In this document: positions 37,141-50,500 of the stretch, piece after piece
Layout of the letters: each line of letters starts with the position of its first letter
Numbering within the stretch: the first letter of the stretch is position 1
Source of the DNA: Pomacea canaliculata
Lineage: Eukaryota; Mollusca; Gastropoda; Architaenioglossa; Ampullariidae
Assembly (NCBI RefSeq): GCF_003073045.1
Contig: NC_037592.1
Location: 11,560,007 to 11,624,006, forward strand
Direction of reading: 5' to 3'
Length of the DNA: 64,000 nt
Notes under the pieces: generated by a model
Database searches by the model: none
Told to the model about the DNA's origin: nothing
Seen by the model: the letters and a program-made list of their open reading frames with translations, nothing else
Translations under genes and position numbers: made by a program

Positions 37141-40100
37141 ATGGCTGAAGGTGGAGAAGGGAATAAAGATAGGGCGCCAAAAGATATGACTGCACTATTG
37201 AAGTTCTGTCTGGAGAAAACAAAAGAAGAAGATCCTACACAATCCTCCAGTTTTAGAGAAATGTCACCAGAGGTGAAGAGTTGCTTTTTCTTAAAGTGCA
37301 TGTTCAAAGTAATTTTTCTTTTGACATAAAGAAGTTCCGCCTTTAAAATGCCTTTTGTTATTATGAAATCTTTGACAACTTTTTTCCAGTTTCTCTTGCA
37401 AAGCAGGTTAATGCTATTGGGTGAAAATTGTTAGGTTGATTGCAATTAATTTTCTTGGGAAGTGAAAAATATAAGAATGTTTCCAGAGAGCTGGAATGTG
37501 ACCTGAATCAAGAGAGAGTTAAAACGAGGTGTTGGAATATTCCACCCAAATTAGCATCACAGCAAAGCAAGAACTCACAGAACCCATCCTGCCTCTGCGC
37601 CTTATTAACCTTAACCCACTTCAATAATTTTGTGATACAGTCATGAGAAATTATTATTTCAATATCAGAAACAAATGCCTAAAATCCATAACTGTACCAC
37701 ACAAATGTGTGTGTGAGAGAGAAAGTATTACTACTAATAATAATAATGAACATTTATATAGTTTTTTCCCAACGATTTTCTCAAAGTGCTTTACAGAAAG
37801 GATATTCAAAAGAAAACTGAATCACCAACAACCATGTACCCATATTTACATATAACATACGTGCTCACTTCTACAGTAGAAAATCTGCTCATACACAAAA
37901 TAAATGCTACACGTTGATGTAAAGTAACTTTTTTTTTTTATTCCATAGAGAAGAGAGTGGTTAAGCAGTGCACTTAAAGACATGTCTGTCAACCCAGTGG
38001 AACGACTGAATTATTGTATCCAATGTGTGAAAAATATTGACACATGTAAACCATTGGAGCGAACAGAAGAAGGAGTACACACAGGCTATTAACTGCTTAG
38101 AAGAACTGCGAGACTGGTGTGAAGAAATAGATCTGGCTGTTGGTATGTGGATACCTTATAATTTGATCTTGAGCTTATTCCTTGTTAATGTTTGTCTTCA
38201 CAGTGGCAAAACATCTCGATAACGTTTTTCAGGTTACACGTTTATCTTATCTCTTGTGTATATATATTTATTTATGTGTGACAGATAATATTTCTTGTTT
38301 TTTAATGAGGATTAGTATTATTCTAGCATTAACATTAAACAGGTTCTTCCTTTTCATATACGTTAGTATGAAATTTGCTTTTATATAGTGGTGTTAACAA
38401 TTTCTGTTGCTGCAGCTTAATAATGGGTGCACCATGAAAAGATATACTTTTTTTAAACTTTAGATAAAAATGCCATTAATAATTTTTAAAACTAAACTTA
38501 AAATGATTCTTTATTCATTCTGCCATTGGTTTTGTGTGGAAAGAAAGGTATTTATTTTTAAGATTGACTGTGTGGGGAGGTAGGTTAACATATTGTAAAT
38601 AAAACTGCATTCATTGACTCACTGAAATTTATTTTAGCTAGATTTAAGGACACAATAGTTATGAGGATGATTAAAAACTTTCGAATTTGTCTTTTCATTG
38701 CAATTTGTTAAGATGTTCATGTGTTATATGCATTATTTTTTAATTGAATTCATTTAGAGGGATGTGAGCTATGAATTGATCTTGCTTGATCTTCCAGCAT
38801 TAAGGACAAGACCTGTAGTATTTGATAAAAATTCCAACAACTAGCTTTTTGCACAAGGAAATTTATTTTTCAGATTTTCACAAAATTGGTGGTTTCTCCA
38901 TTTTTCCAATTGTATTGCAACATCCAGACAGTGACATCCGTTGGCGAGGGCTTGATCTAATGGCAACCTTGGTTCAGAACAATCCCTACTGTCAGGTTGC
39001 TATTTTGCAAGAAGGATTTCTGCCACAGATTGTCACAATTCTTGACAAAGATCCAGATCCCATCACCAGAACAAAGGCTTTGTATGCTATTTCATGTATG
39101 TACAGATAATTCCTGTATATATTAGCTTAGGAGAAAATAATGGATAAGTAACAATGGCAGCCAAAAAGTCTGCTCTAAAAAGTAGGGGAACTGCATAAGG
39201 GCTTCCTTCACTATCATTATGGTTTTGTTATAGATTCTAGATTTTATACGGACTGCTTTGAAAAAATAGTTTTACATTTCACATTCCCTTTTTTTTTTCC
39301 TAGGCCTTGTGCGTACATATGAACCTGCTCAAGAAGAGTTTGTAAAGCATGATGGGTTCTCCATCCTTCTTAAAGCCATGCAGAGTAATGTTGAGAAACT
39401 GAAAGTGAAGGCATCTTTTTTGCTGACAACTATGTGCAGTTCCAACACAAAATATAAGGGTGAGTCTGTGCACCTGTCTAGTACTGTTGATTCACTAATC
39501 ACTGTATGATCTGAAAAGGTCAAGCTGTCACACAAAAACATTGTGCCATCCACTATTTTGTCATTTCCTATTAAATCATTAATATAATTGAACAGGTCAC
39601 AAGTTATACAAGAGTAGACCATTATTTTTGATGTGATAAAACCCCTTATTTATTGAATGTCTTTAGATATATGATTCAAATGATCAGACTACCCAAAAAT
39701 TTTTAATTAAAGTATTTGAATTAATTTTTAAAAAGGATTCAACAAATGATTTTGAGACTTACCCTACAGAGTGTGAAATGAATTTCTCATCATATAAAAA
39801 TACGTAAACCACATAAACAGAAATTTAGTTGGAATGCTTTTTTGTATAAACTAGACATTAATGGAAAGGATATTAGGTTCTAGAGAATAGGTCATAGCTA
39901 ATAGCTTAATTTCAGCAAAAATCTGTCCTGATACAGTTTTGAATAACAACAAGACAATCTTAATTTTTGCATGCTGCAGATACACTTTGTGCCATGGGCA
40001 TAGTTGAGCAGTTGCTGAGTCACTTGATGCAAGACCATCAGCAAGAACATGAACATATTATGGCTGCCTTGTTATGCTTAGTACGAGACCATCTGCCAAC

Positions 40101-41087
40101 TCAAGCTCAGTGTCGTCGCCCAGAATTAAATCTCAAAGGAGTTCTTCAACAAAGAATCAAGGCTGTAGATGGCAAGGATGAACATAGGGTAATCAGTCTG
40201 TATGTCCTTGATGTCCTTGATAAAACAACCAGTGCAAGAATGGCATAGTTTTAAAACTTAACAAACACTTTGTAGACAAAGTTTATTGGGAACAATGATG
40301 AAAACTGCTTTGCTGTAACTATACTATGATGATTGCTAAGTGTGCAATTTTCTTTTTTTTTTAACAGAATGTAAACAAGCAGTAACAAAAAGTATAGTGG
40401 ATCTAGTAGATTTAAATTGTGTGCATGAAAACAATACTGAACTAAGACATGATAAGAGCTGAAAACATATCAGTAGAAAGAAAACACAAGATCTAGACCC
40501 TGCTTGTGCATTCCTACAGTGCAGCCCCAACTTGCACATACCCAGTCTGTGATAATACTGTTCAAGACATAAACAAAATCATCAAAATTAAAATCTAAAT
40601 TAGCCCAGTTACTAATCTTGTCCCTAAAAATCTCCGCTCGTAGTATGTAAAATATTGACAACCCGATTCTGGGCTATTGTTACACACCCTTTGGCTTTGT
40701 CTTCTTCTTTGGGTCTCTTTTATCTTTATGGGGCAAACTCTTTCCATCATCAAGAATTTAAGAAAAAAAAAATACCAGCGGTTTAAATAAATGCCCATAC
40801 CGACCACACCTCCACACAGACTTGATAAGCCTGTTAACTCCATATAACCAGTTTTTTATTTTCATAAGTGCTATGATGTGTCTGAAATGGTGGAACTGTG
40901 CTGTAATTTTGTTATTGTGAATGTTTTCAAATTCATAGAAAAGTGGTAAAAGATGCCTGTGTAGATTTTCAGATTGACCAATGTTATAACAAGTTTTGTT
41001 TCTACTTTTTTTAAGGAGGAGTTTGAGTATGCACAGGAATTGTTGCGCATCATCAGTGAAGATGGGGAAGAAGAAGGTCAGCGATGA
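37141..41087 (+). CDS. HSPBP1: Hsp70-binding protein 1 (nucleotide-exchange factor), six exons, about 327 aa, one frame change
   Basis: Exons: 37141-37272, 37949-38142, 38874-39095, 39304-39459, 39980-40188, 41016-41087 (TGA). Recognised from HspBP1/Fes1 features: the N-terminal LLKFCLEKTKEEDP and MSPERREWL blocks, then armadillo repeats with DFHKIGGFSIFPIVLQHPDS, WRGLDLMATLVQNNPYCQ, TRTKALYAISCLVRTYEPAQ, HDGFSILLKAMQSNVEKLKV, DTLCAMGIVEQLL and EEFEYAQELLRII. The family clamps the Hsp70 nucleotide-binding domain and releases ADP in the cytosol. Exon 2 changes frame near 38045-38055: it reads KNIDTCKPL in one frame and SEQKKEYTQAINCLEELRDW in the next, so dropping one G of TTGGAGCG restores a continuous frame. 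All other junctions are in phase, and human HSPBP1 has about 360 residues. A single extra base in the assembly is the simplest explanation. Confidence 0.92.
37735..37880 (-). repeat. Dispersed-repeat tail, antisense, in HSPBP1 intron 1
   Basis: TAATAATAATAATGAACATT followed by TATATAGTTTTTTCCCAACG and CTCAAAGTGCTTTACA is the reverse of a tail motif (TGTAAAGCACTTTGAG ... TATATAAATAATTATTATT) very common at the 3' ends of molluscan retroposons. A sense copy occurs at about 60710-60782. Its parent family is not identifiable from this window. Confidence 0.5.
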
Positions 41088-42178
41088 AGTTGTGGGTACT
41101 AATGGAAAGAGACTGCTAAACATCTTAGACAGATAAGGTGGCAGCAATAGGAGGCTCAACATTCTGCTGGTCATATGATTCTGTTTTATTATACTGTAAT
41201 ACACAGTAATGCTCTCATTTTACAGTGTCAGTTTGCTCATGATGGTTGTCCTGAATTGATGCCGAAGAAGTTGAAAAAGGGAGCATCATCTTTCAAAGAC
41301 GTTAATCACTCCAACCTGCAGGATTGACTCATTCGCAGTGTCCAAAAAATATATCTTTGGTTTTGCAGAATCATTTAACTGCAAAGTATCTCATTTCAAA
41401 AGACCCTACAAAACGTTTCATTGATAGCAAACCTTTAAACTTCACTGGTTCATTTTGTGAAAGTTTTCAAGGTATGATGAATTACAGATTTGTGTTCCAT
41501 TATGTGATTGTTGCTTTAGACTGTAAAACAGAAAGTAAGCAGTTTAAAGCCTGCCCAGATATCTGGCTGGAAAACTTTCACAGAAATGGCATCTAATTCA
41601 TTAAGGCAGGTAAAAGTGGTAAAAAGAAAGGAAAGGGCTTTGCTTTCTTCATGAACTAGACATGGCGGGCTGCTTATGTTCATTAAGCTTTCAGATGCTT
41701 GTGTATTTTTCAGTAGTCATCACTTAGTTTTTATGCACCATCCATGTTTATTAAAATGAAAAGGAATGTTTGTAAAATGTTGCTCTTTACAGTTAATTGA
41801 TCTTCATTGTCCTGTGATTGGTTGTATTGACATATGGTGTGTGTGTGGGGAGAATGTGCTGTTGGTGATGCAGCAATGCAGCTGTATGTCTATGGGTGGC
41901 TTTTACAATTTCATCAAAACATTTCATGCACAGATATGCTAGAAAGATGTCTTATTGTGTGGAACTGTAGAGATCTATAAAAGGTAGCATGGCTCTAAAT
42001 TCTTTAATGAAATTAAATGAAAATTTGCATTTACATGCTTTCTGAGTTAACTGCACACAGTGCCTTCTCTCATTTACAAATAACCCAAAATGCATTCATA
42101 TTAATTTGTTTTGAAATATACATCTTGGATTTATTTTTTTTTTTTTTTTTTACAAAATACAACAAATAAATTTTGAAA
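41088..42178. other. HSPBP1 3' UTR and convergent spacer
   Basis: No coding exon. The HSPBP1 3' UTR probably ends within it; only ATTAAA-type signals (near 41752 and 42008) were seen. A poly-T run of about 20 lies at 42132-42151. The chitobiase-like gene converges from the other side. Confidence 0.35.
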
Positions 42179-43193
42179 ACATTACAACAAAAAAAGAAGC
42201 TTTTGAAAAATATTGTATAAATAGAGAGATTGGAATGGGTAACAAAATAGATTGGACCTCTGTATTTGTCACACAATGTGGAATGACTAAAAATTTAAAA
42301 CCCAATATTTTGCATGGTGGAAAAAAGTAAAGCGCAACCAACATGGCGCACTTCACCCACAAGCACACAAATCCTACACTTAAAGTTCAAGCCAAATCTA
42401 GAATTTGTTCCATTGAAATGATTGTATTTTCACAGGCACATAAGAAATTCAGAAAAATAAATTAAACTTATGGCATAAAAATGTTACACCTGCCTCAAAT
42501 ACTATGAAAGAGATAATGAATTACTGTGAAAAACATAACCTTTAAACAGGCAGAGAAAGGTAGATATGCCAACAAGACTTCAAATGTTTGCCTCAACAAA
42601 TAAGCTTGCAGCTGTAAAATTTCAGCTTGGCACACTTAGCACAAAATGTCTTGCCACACCTAAAATATTACAACAAAAATAGAATGGTAAAACTGCTGGT
42701 CATGAAGGAAAAGCTGTCAAAAAACTTGGAAAAATATTTTATTAGTATTTTCATAAATTCAGAGATTGGAATAGGTAACAAAATATATTTACTGCTAAAT
42801 GGTTTCAGGATTCTCGGATTGGAACCCAATATTTTGCACAGTGAAAAAAAAGCAAAGTACAACCAACGTGATGCACACACACAAATCCTACACTTAAGTT
42901 TAAGCCAAATAATGCTAGAATTTGTGCCATTGAAATGATTGTATTTTCACAGGCACATAAGAAATTCAGAAATATAAATTAAACTTAAGGCACAAAAGTG
43001 TTTTAAGTACGCCTGCCTCAAATACTATGCTATGAAAAAAGATGAAGAGTTACTGTGAAAAATATAACATTTAAACAGACAGAGAAAGGTAGATATGCCA
43101 ACAAGACATCTTCAAATGTTTGCCTCAACAAGCTTGCTGTTGTAAAATTTCAGCTTGGCACACTCAGTACAAAATGTGCTGCCACACCTATGA
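42179..43193. repeat. Diverged tandem duplication, two units of about 490-530 bp
   Basis: Unit A (about 42179-42660) and unit B (about 42665-43193) share long blocks in the same order. Examples are GAGATTGGAAT.GGTAACAAA, CCCAATATTTTGCA, AAATCCTACACTTAA, ATTGAAATGATTGTATTTTC followed by ACAGGCACATAAGAAATTC, GAGAAAGGTAGATATGCCAA, and TTCAGCTTGGCACACT ending GCCACACCTA. Indels and substitutions show the event is not recent. Neither copy encodes a recognisable protein. Confidence 0.85.
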
Positions 43194-44587
43194 AAATGCA
43201 CTTTAGAAAGTAAACATCTTGGGATTGTTTATATACATGAGATTTTAATAATACAAGGTCTATTCGTTTTTAATCTCAAGCAGAAAGCAGTAGTAACTTT
43301 CTTCTAGGTAAATAAACTGTAAAAACGGGGAACTTTTCTAATCCTTGTTTTTGTGTAGGGTACACCGTGAAATGTTTCTTGTATGCACGTTCAAACACAT
43401 GCAACGGTGTTGAATATCATCCTTGCTGTTTTCCTTCATTCTTTGCAGTGTTGGAGTAAACATTAATGTCACTTCAAACAAAACTATAAAAAGAGCAGAA
43501 TTTTAATGTAAAATTAGGGATATATTTGTTTCTAAAAAGTATTAATGTGAATTACCTTTTGTTCAGATAGAAAAGTTGGTCCTAAAGATTGAGGCATTGT
43601 CCAAAAAAGTGTCAATCCAGGAAAGAGCAATACTTGCACACAGGTAGCACAACTACAAAGGGCCCTGCCACTACAAACACTTTCTGTAGTTTGCACAAAT
43701 GTATTTATGGGTATTCAGCACATTTAATTGAACCATGGATACAAAAACTTAGATGATGTAAAAGTGAAAAATTAGTTTTGATCGAAAATCTCAGACATAG
43801 AGCAACGTTCTTCAAAAGCTGTATTCTCTCGTTTACCATACATTATTTACAAAACAACAATCATATATCTCTATATATTCCCCCCAAGTGTGAGAGGTCA
43901 AATGCTTAGCAAATATTGGATGACGATGTTCATGGTCAATTTGTTTATACAAAACCATAAATGTTTTACACAACCCATATATGTTCTATAAAGGAGATTT
44001 GACATTACACTGGTTGCGTCCATTGAAGAAGTTTATAAAAATTTACAAAGGGCACTTGTGACAGTGAATACATTTTGAGGTGTTCATAATTCTTCTTTGT
44101 CCAAGAATGAAAATAGACATGCAACACTGATACACCTCTATGTATCACATAAGTTTTGTTCTTTGCATATGGTGGATTTCATAAACCATTAAGGCTTCGA
44201 GACTGCACCACTCAAACATGATGCCTATGTCTAACAGATTGTGCATGAAGCAACATTAAGACTTATTATGTCAAAAATAAGCTGAGGACAAAATGCTGTC
44301 TAAGACATTCTATTGTCTAATTCTAGAAAGCATGCTAATAATTGCGTCCATTCTTCCATCAAGATAATTCCACTATTATTATTCTTTCCAAATTTACCTA
44401 TCTGTAGAAAACCTCTGTACGACTAACAAACTATTCACATTTAAATATCATAACTTCAGCTTGACTGTTAACACTATAATCCCTTTGATAAGGTTTGATA
44501 TATTAAACGATTAAAAAAGAACTTAAACTATTCCTTTCCATACCAAGAATAATATAACCAATACAATAAAAACATATTTGTAGATGT
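43194..44587 (-). other. Probable 3' UTR of the chitobiase-like gene
   Basis: AT-rich, no coding exon. It follows the minus-strand stop at 44590-44588. No AATAAA is obvious until the far side of the tandem duplication (TTTATT near 42130), so the UTR may be long or use a variant signal. Confidence 0.3.
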
Positions 44588-47500
44588 TCAGAGGCCAGGA
44601 TCATCATGAAAATCATCAACAGCCTCATCCAACTTGAATGGTCGTTTAGGTGGGGAACGTTTACACCGGCGCAAAGCAATGCATGTAAATGTTATACCGA
44701 GAGCTGTGCCCAAAAGCAGGCATCCAATAGCAGCACCAGCCACTGTATCTGTTACAGAAAACAAATGTAACAATATCTCCATAACCCCAAAAAAGAGACT
44801 ATAACAAAAAATTTTACTAAGGTCATGACAATACAAACATTGCAGTTTAAGCTTAAGAAGCAATTTCTATGATGTCCAAGAATTCCAGAAAACGCTTAAA
44901 TGATTAAAAAATCAACTTTCCTATCTAGAGTGACTTGGAGAATGAATAACATTTTTTTTTACAGATGTAACCAAAACTCAAGACACTGATAAAGCCCTGG
45001 ATCCTACTGTCCTTGCAAGCTTGTTAAGTGAAGATTCTTGAATGTTAAAATCTCGATTTATTGTTCAACAATATATAATGGATAAGCAGCATTCATTTCA
45101 ATTCTGCTGGCTTCATGGTTTACCAGCACATTATTCACAACCAGAGTTTTAAGGTCTTCAAACTACAACCTAGAAATCTTCTCTATTTTGTTACACGTTG
45201 CAGTTACTATAAATTTTTCATGACAGCAAAAGTGTTTCATTTTTATTTCTTCTATATCTCTTAAAATGATGTGCAATTTTAAAAAAAGAAACTCAAAGAA
45301 ATAAAGACACATAGATGGTTGGGCTTAATCTGCACCGGCTAAGTGACTTATATATGAAAATCTTGTGGATTGTACTATATGTTTACATATAACATGCAAA
45401 TATAAAATATAGCTCCACCAAAGCAGGCTAATAATGTGTGCTGTCGCATCATACTTATCATGGCAGTAAGCATCTTCAAATTTGAAGGGTGGTAGCAGGT
45501 GGTATAATACAAATGTTAAAATCTATGTTGTACTAAATATGTACAAAAATGCCGACCTTACGATAGCAGAATGATCAACTATACTGACCTGCAAAGTAGT
45601 GTGTGATTTGTGGTGGGTTAATAGCAGCTTCGTGGATCATCACATGCGTCAACCAACCCCACATATTGGTGTCCTCTTGAAGTTTTTCTGTTGTAATCCA
45701 TCAGCAAGATCCTCTGCCATCCACAGTGACACACCTGAGGACAAGATACAACTGTGTTAACACAATCATTACACATTCTAATATGTACTACTACTAAACT
45801 CAACGCTTCAGTGCTTACAAGTAAACATTCAATAAAAAATAAAAAGATTTCAAATTGGAGCACTTGAAAACAGAACTGAAAGATACCATTGGAAAAAAAA
45901 GGTATGTTCCAGTTTTATAATTAACAGTTCAATCACTTTTATAAACTCACCTTTGACAGGAAGCAGATTCACGATTTTGTACTTAATGGTCAGTGTGTCA
46001 GCATTTTCAAACCACACTAGGTGGTGCACACTAGTATCTTTCTCCTGAAGAAGCAGAAAATGTATAATAAGCCATCAATGTTAATTGTCATTTGGCAGTT
46101 CAGTAAATGTAAGCTGTTTATTAGCAAGTAGCTCATTCTTTAAATAAGGATGTTCTGATGAATTTCTGTTTCAATTTTCTAAATGATATATAAATTAAGT
46201 GCGTCATAAAGATTTACATTGTGTCCTTCAATTATATGAGTCTTCCACTTCTGTTCTAATGAATACTCTCTCCATACTTTAATCATACTACTGAATCTGC
46301 GCTTCTAAAAGTTGTGAATGATTCCCAACAAAATTCCTACCGGGTAAGTCAAATATGCTGCCTGTGTCAACTGGTCTGTTGTAACTTTTTTTTGGTCAAA
46401 ATAGTTTTCCTCATGGATTGCTGCCAGACTCATTCTCTTTCGATGCTTGGTGATGTCACAAGTTCCATCTGTATTCCTTTTCAGTAGGCAGCGTCATCCT
46501 TTACACAAGGAAATGTATGGTCAAAAACCAGCGAATAAATTTACAATGCACATTATAAACTATTTAGAAGCTGCTGTCAACTGAGAGGAACAATGCTTAG
46601 TACCAATGATCTCTAAATTGTGATGTTAAAACAGTGTACTAAATGGTCCAGAAGAAAACTACAAAAACACAGCATTGTGTCTTCGGTTCCTGATAACCAA
46701 ATAATTTTCTTTTGCATTTATACCAAACCATGCTAAAACCATACTGCACTAACCAGACCATAGTAACCCGCGCATTGAGCGTATCTCTGTGACACTGATA
46801 CTAGCGCGTTACAAAACTACATCAACAATCAACAACTAACTATACCAAAGGATTAAAAGTAGATTTAAAACAAAAACTAAAAATTTGATAAAAGTTTATA
46901 TTTTAAGCACACTTTGTGAACAGCTATAATGCATTAATTTACGCTACAGCACAGTACAACACAGCATATGATTTGAAAAAGAACCACTCACTGCAGTTTT
47001 AAAAGTTCACATGTGTAGTCATAGCCATGCCATGGAATACCGACCACAAGTGGTATTCTGTTCAGATTAAGATACTGTTCGATGCCTGTCATAACACAAA
47101 AATGCACCTCCATTATAGGGATGACAAAAGCATAGATTACACATATAAACTTCAAATACTTGTACAATTATACCCGTCTTGTGAATGAAGACTTATAAGA
47201 AGGGACGTGTGATAGTCATTTTCCTGCAAGATTAGTTTACAAGATTTTTTTTTCTCTCAATGCCAGTGCTAAGTTTTATCATCCTTGTTTCCACCCAAAG
47301 ACTCTTGGCCCAAGCCTATGCTTCATTATGTCAGCCATAGATGTATAATGGTGTTCTACATAAAGCGATGCTCTAATGTTACTGACAATACACACAAACA
47401 TTTCCTGAAAAGGATAAAAAGTATTGTATATTATCCAGACAGCATGTCATCAAATCTATTGAAACATCTACTAGACTGTAAAATATTGACAGTAGTGTAC

Positions 47501-50500
47501 ACAAACACTGCATATTTTTGTTATCACTGCAAGATCTACATTGTGTTCTGTCTGTGGCATTTCAGGTGCCTATTGCTTCTACATATAGGCGTAGCATAAC
47601 TTTTAGCTGAACTTAATAACATAAATTCACCATTAGTACATGTTCAGATATTGACTAAATGCGGGAAGCTTTCCCGACTATTTGTTGATCACAAACAGAA
47701 GCTAAATCCCTCTGCTTGATATCAATTATTTTAGAACAGATATGGGCAATGCTGTTCAGACTATTCCTGTCATGTACAGATAGACTGGGGAACCAGCATA
47801 AAAATAAAAAGGATAATATTGACTGGTGTTAAATTAATAGGCTTTGGTTAAAGATTTCATGGTGACTGTAAAGTTAAGGTTTGTTTCTGGTTGACAAAGT
47901 GGGGTTATCTACTCAGACCTTAGGACTATTTTGTAACAATCCAAGCCCATATATTTTATTTTAAAAATGTACTTTTCTGACATAACTTATAATATAAATT
48001 ATAATAAAATATAATTATAAGTTATAATAAAAAATAGGAGGAATGAAAGAAGTTTGTGAGAAATTTACCATAAATAAATTCAGTGAAGGGAATGGTGGGT
48101 ACAGCTTCACATCTTTGTTGATCTGCCGTATCCAGGTAGCTGTCAGGACTGAGCATGAGAGTGAAGCAATGAGTTAGAAGATTTCTCAGTGATTGACAGG
48201 TGTCATTTTGACAAGCAACCATCCAAGGCACCAAGCAGTAAATCTGTGGACAGAACAGATATAGGTCTTATCAATGGCCAATGCAAAGTCCCTAGAAGTG
48301 GGGTATGAAATATTAACATTTAGTTTAAACTCCACATCACGATGATGTTTTAGACAACTTAAAAACATAACTGTCCCTTTCAAATGAACAAGAAGTCATA
48401 ATGAAGAACCATAAAAAACATAGGACAAAGCATACAAATTATGGGAAGTAGAGGGTGGAATATTTGCCAGCAAACAAACTGGTGTAGGAAACATTTTTGG
48501 GGAAAGAAGAATCTAGAATATGAAGATTAAGAATAATGGGAGAGAGACAAGGATTTCTAAATAATGAGACCCACCAAAGAAAACAAGAGCTGTTAAGGAA
48601 GGCATGTGTACAACTACATACTGTACATCCAACCACAGAGAAATAATTGTGAGAAAGGAAAAATGCAATTTTTTCAATGTTATTAAGAATATGTCCCCTA
48701 TAACATATAGATTCCCATACAAATATTTATAAGCTGTCCACAAGTTACCTTGCACGTAAATGAAAAATTAACAGAACCTGTACTCACTTTTTGTTGAACT
48801 TTTCTCCCATCAATCCCACTAGTCGCGATTTTTTTTAAAAACTTATCCAGGTTATCTAAGTCGCTCCTGGTTTTTTTAGGGTGTCAATCATGTCTAGCAC
48901 AATTATATCTGCATACCACAACTGACTTCTCTTAGAGATAGTGCTGATCACCTCTTTCTGATCAGTTTCAGAAAAGGTATTATTAACAACCTTGGGCAAT
49001 GGCACTGACAAACAAGAAAAAGTAATAAAAGCTGTATAATCATATATGTAACACACCTGCAATAAACAAGTCTACAACATTAAAATTTTAAAAAATGCAG
49101 CCTTCATAATTCACAGGGTTCTTCATGGCTTACAAGCAAACTTTATGGTACTATGACATGCTTTAAAGAAAAAAAAAACCATCATCAAAAACTTTAATGG
49201 TATATTAAGAGAAACACAGTTTCCATACATACCAAATAATATATCTTTTATGGTAGTGTACAAAAAAAGAGGAGCCATTATTAAGATTGTATGCAAATTA
49301 GCAGACTTACTGATGAAACCATATTTCTTGCCCCTGTGGTGAGCTTCACAGGCAATTTTGTTCATGGGTGTTTCCTGTGCGGTACTGAAAGTGGTGATGA
49401 CTGTAGAGAAGCTATCCCACTTCCAGACTGCAGTTGATGAGTTTTCTTTAGACACTAAAATCACCTAAACAAAGAGGTCCTTTGCTTTTTTTCAGTATTT
49501 TGGAATAAAGCACTCTCACCCACTCAAACTGAAACCTATGCTAGTCAGTAAAATTTTAAAGTTTTATTATAACTCTTGACCTGGCAATAAGCTTCTGATA
49601 TGCATAATCCAAAATGTTTTTGGAGAATAGGACCTGTTTGAAGAACTATTACGGTGAACTCTGTTTTGTAATAAGTGGTAAAGCTCAATGCAAGATAATA
49701 TTTACCCAAATATGCACAAATCCCCTCTCTGGTTCTTGAGATACAGCAACAAACATCAACATCCACCAGGGCTTCTGCTTACGCAAAAAATTGCGTACAG
49801 TACGCATTAAAAGTTCGGAGGACCCCTTCAACTTTCGTCAATGGGGTCCCCTTCAAATTTGGGCAAAGAACAGGGACTCCTTAAAAATCTGAAGAAGGGG
49901 TCCCTGGGACCCCAAAGAATTTAGCCTTAGCAGAAGCCCTGAATCCACCGAAAATTGCTGCCTACAAGTCCTTTAATATTACAGTATGATGACTTTTAAT
50001 GGAGTATGACAATTAAAAAAAAAAACAATAAAAACAGCTAACTGGTTCTGAAGTGGGAAACAAGGATCTTCACAATTTTTATGTAGAAATAATATACTAC
50101 TTGACTGGCATGCTCGATTGTTAAGACAGATTCTTGAACAGAGGTGCCGGCTATAATTCCACTGAGCAGAGGGGAGTTGGAATAGAGCTGTGTGCCACAA
50201 CTGCTTTTAAAGCTCATAGCTTCGCGTGCCACCTCAGTAATACATTGTCACAATCACTTTTTTGATGCGCAATTTATAAACTATATATAACATTTTACAA
50301 TTTACAACACTATTTGTACAGCAGCAACGACAAATGAACTGTTATTTAATTAGCCCTATTTATCGCTTAGTTCCATGTCATCGAATCTGGTACATATCTA
50401 TATATCTATACATGAAAGAGAACAATTTTTACCTCTACATTACTCCCTGTTGTCTCAGGAGCGTTTCGGCAGCCATTCTCCTGTTCGCACCAACACCTGG

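Noticed and set aside
38037-38222. ORF reading EQKKEYTQAINCLEELRDW treated as a separate small gene
   Set aside because: It is the continuation of HSPBP1 exon 2 after a one-base frame change.
42132-42151. Poly-T run read as the poly-A tail of a minus-strand processed copy
   Set aside because: No coding or spliced-gene similarity lies beside it; more likely a simple homopolymer at the edge of the duplicated unit.
45618-45863. 81-codon ORF over exon 8 of the chitobiase-like gene
   Set aside because: The frame does not match the CTBS family or the phase of either neighbouring exon.
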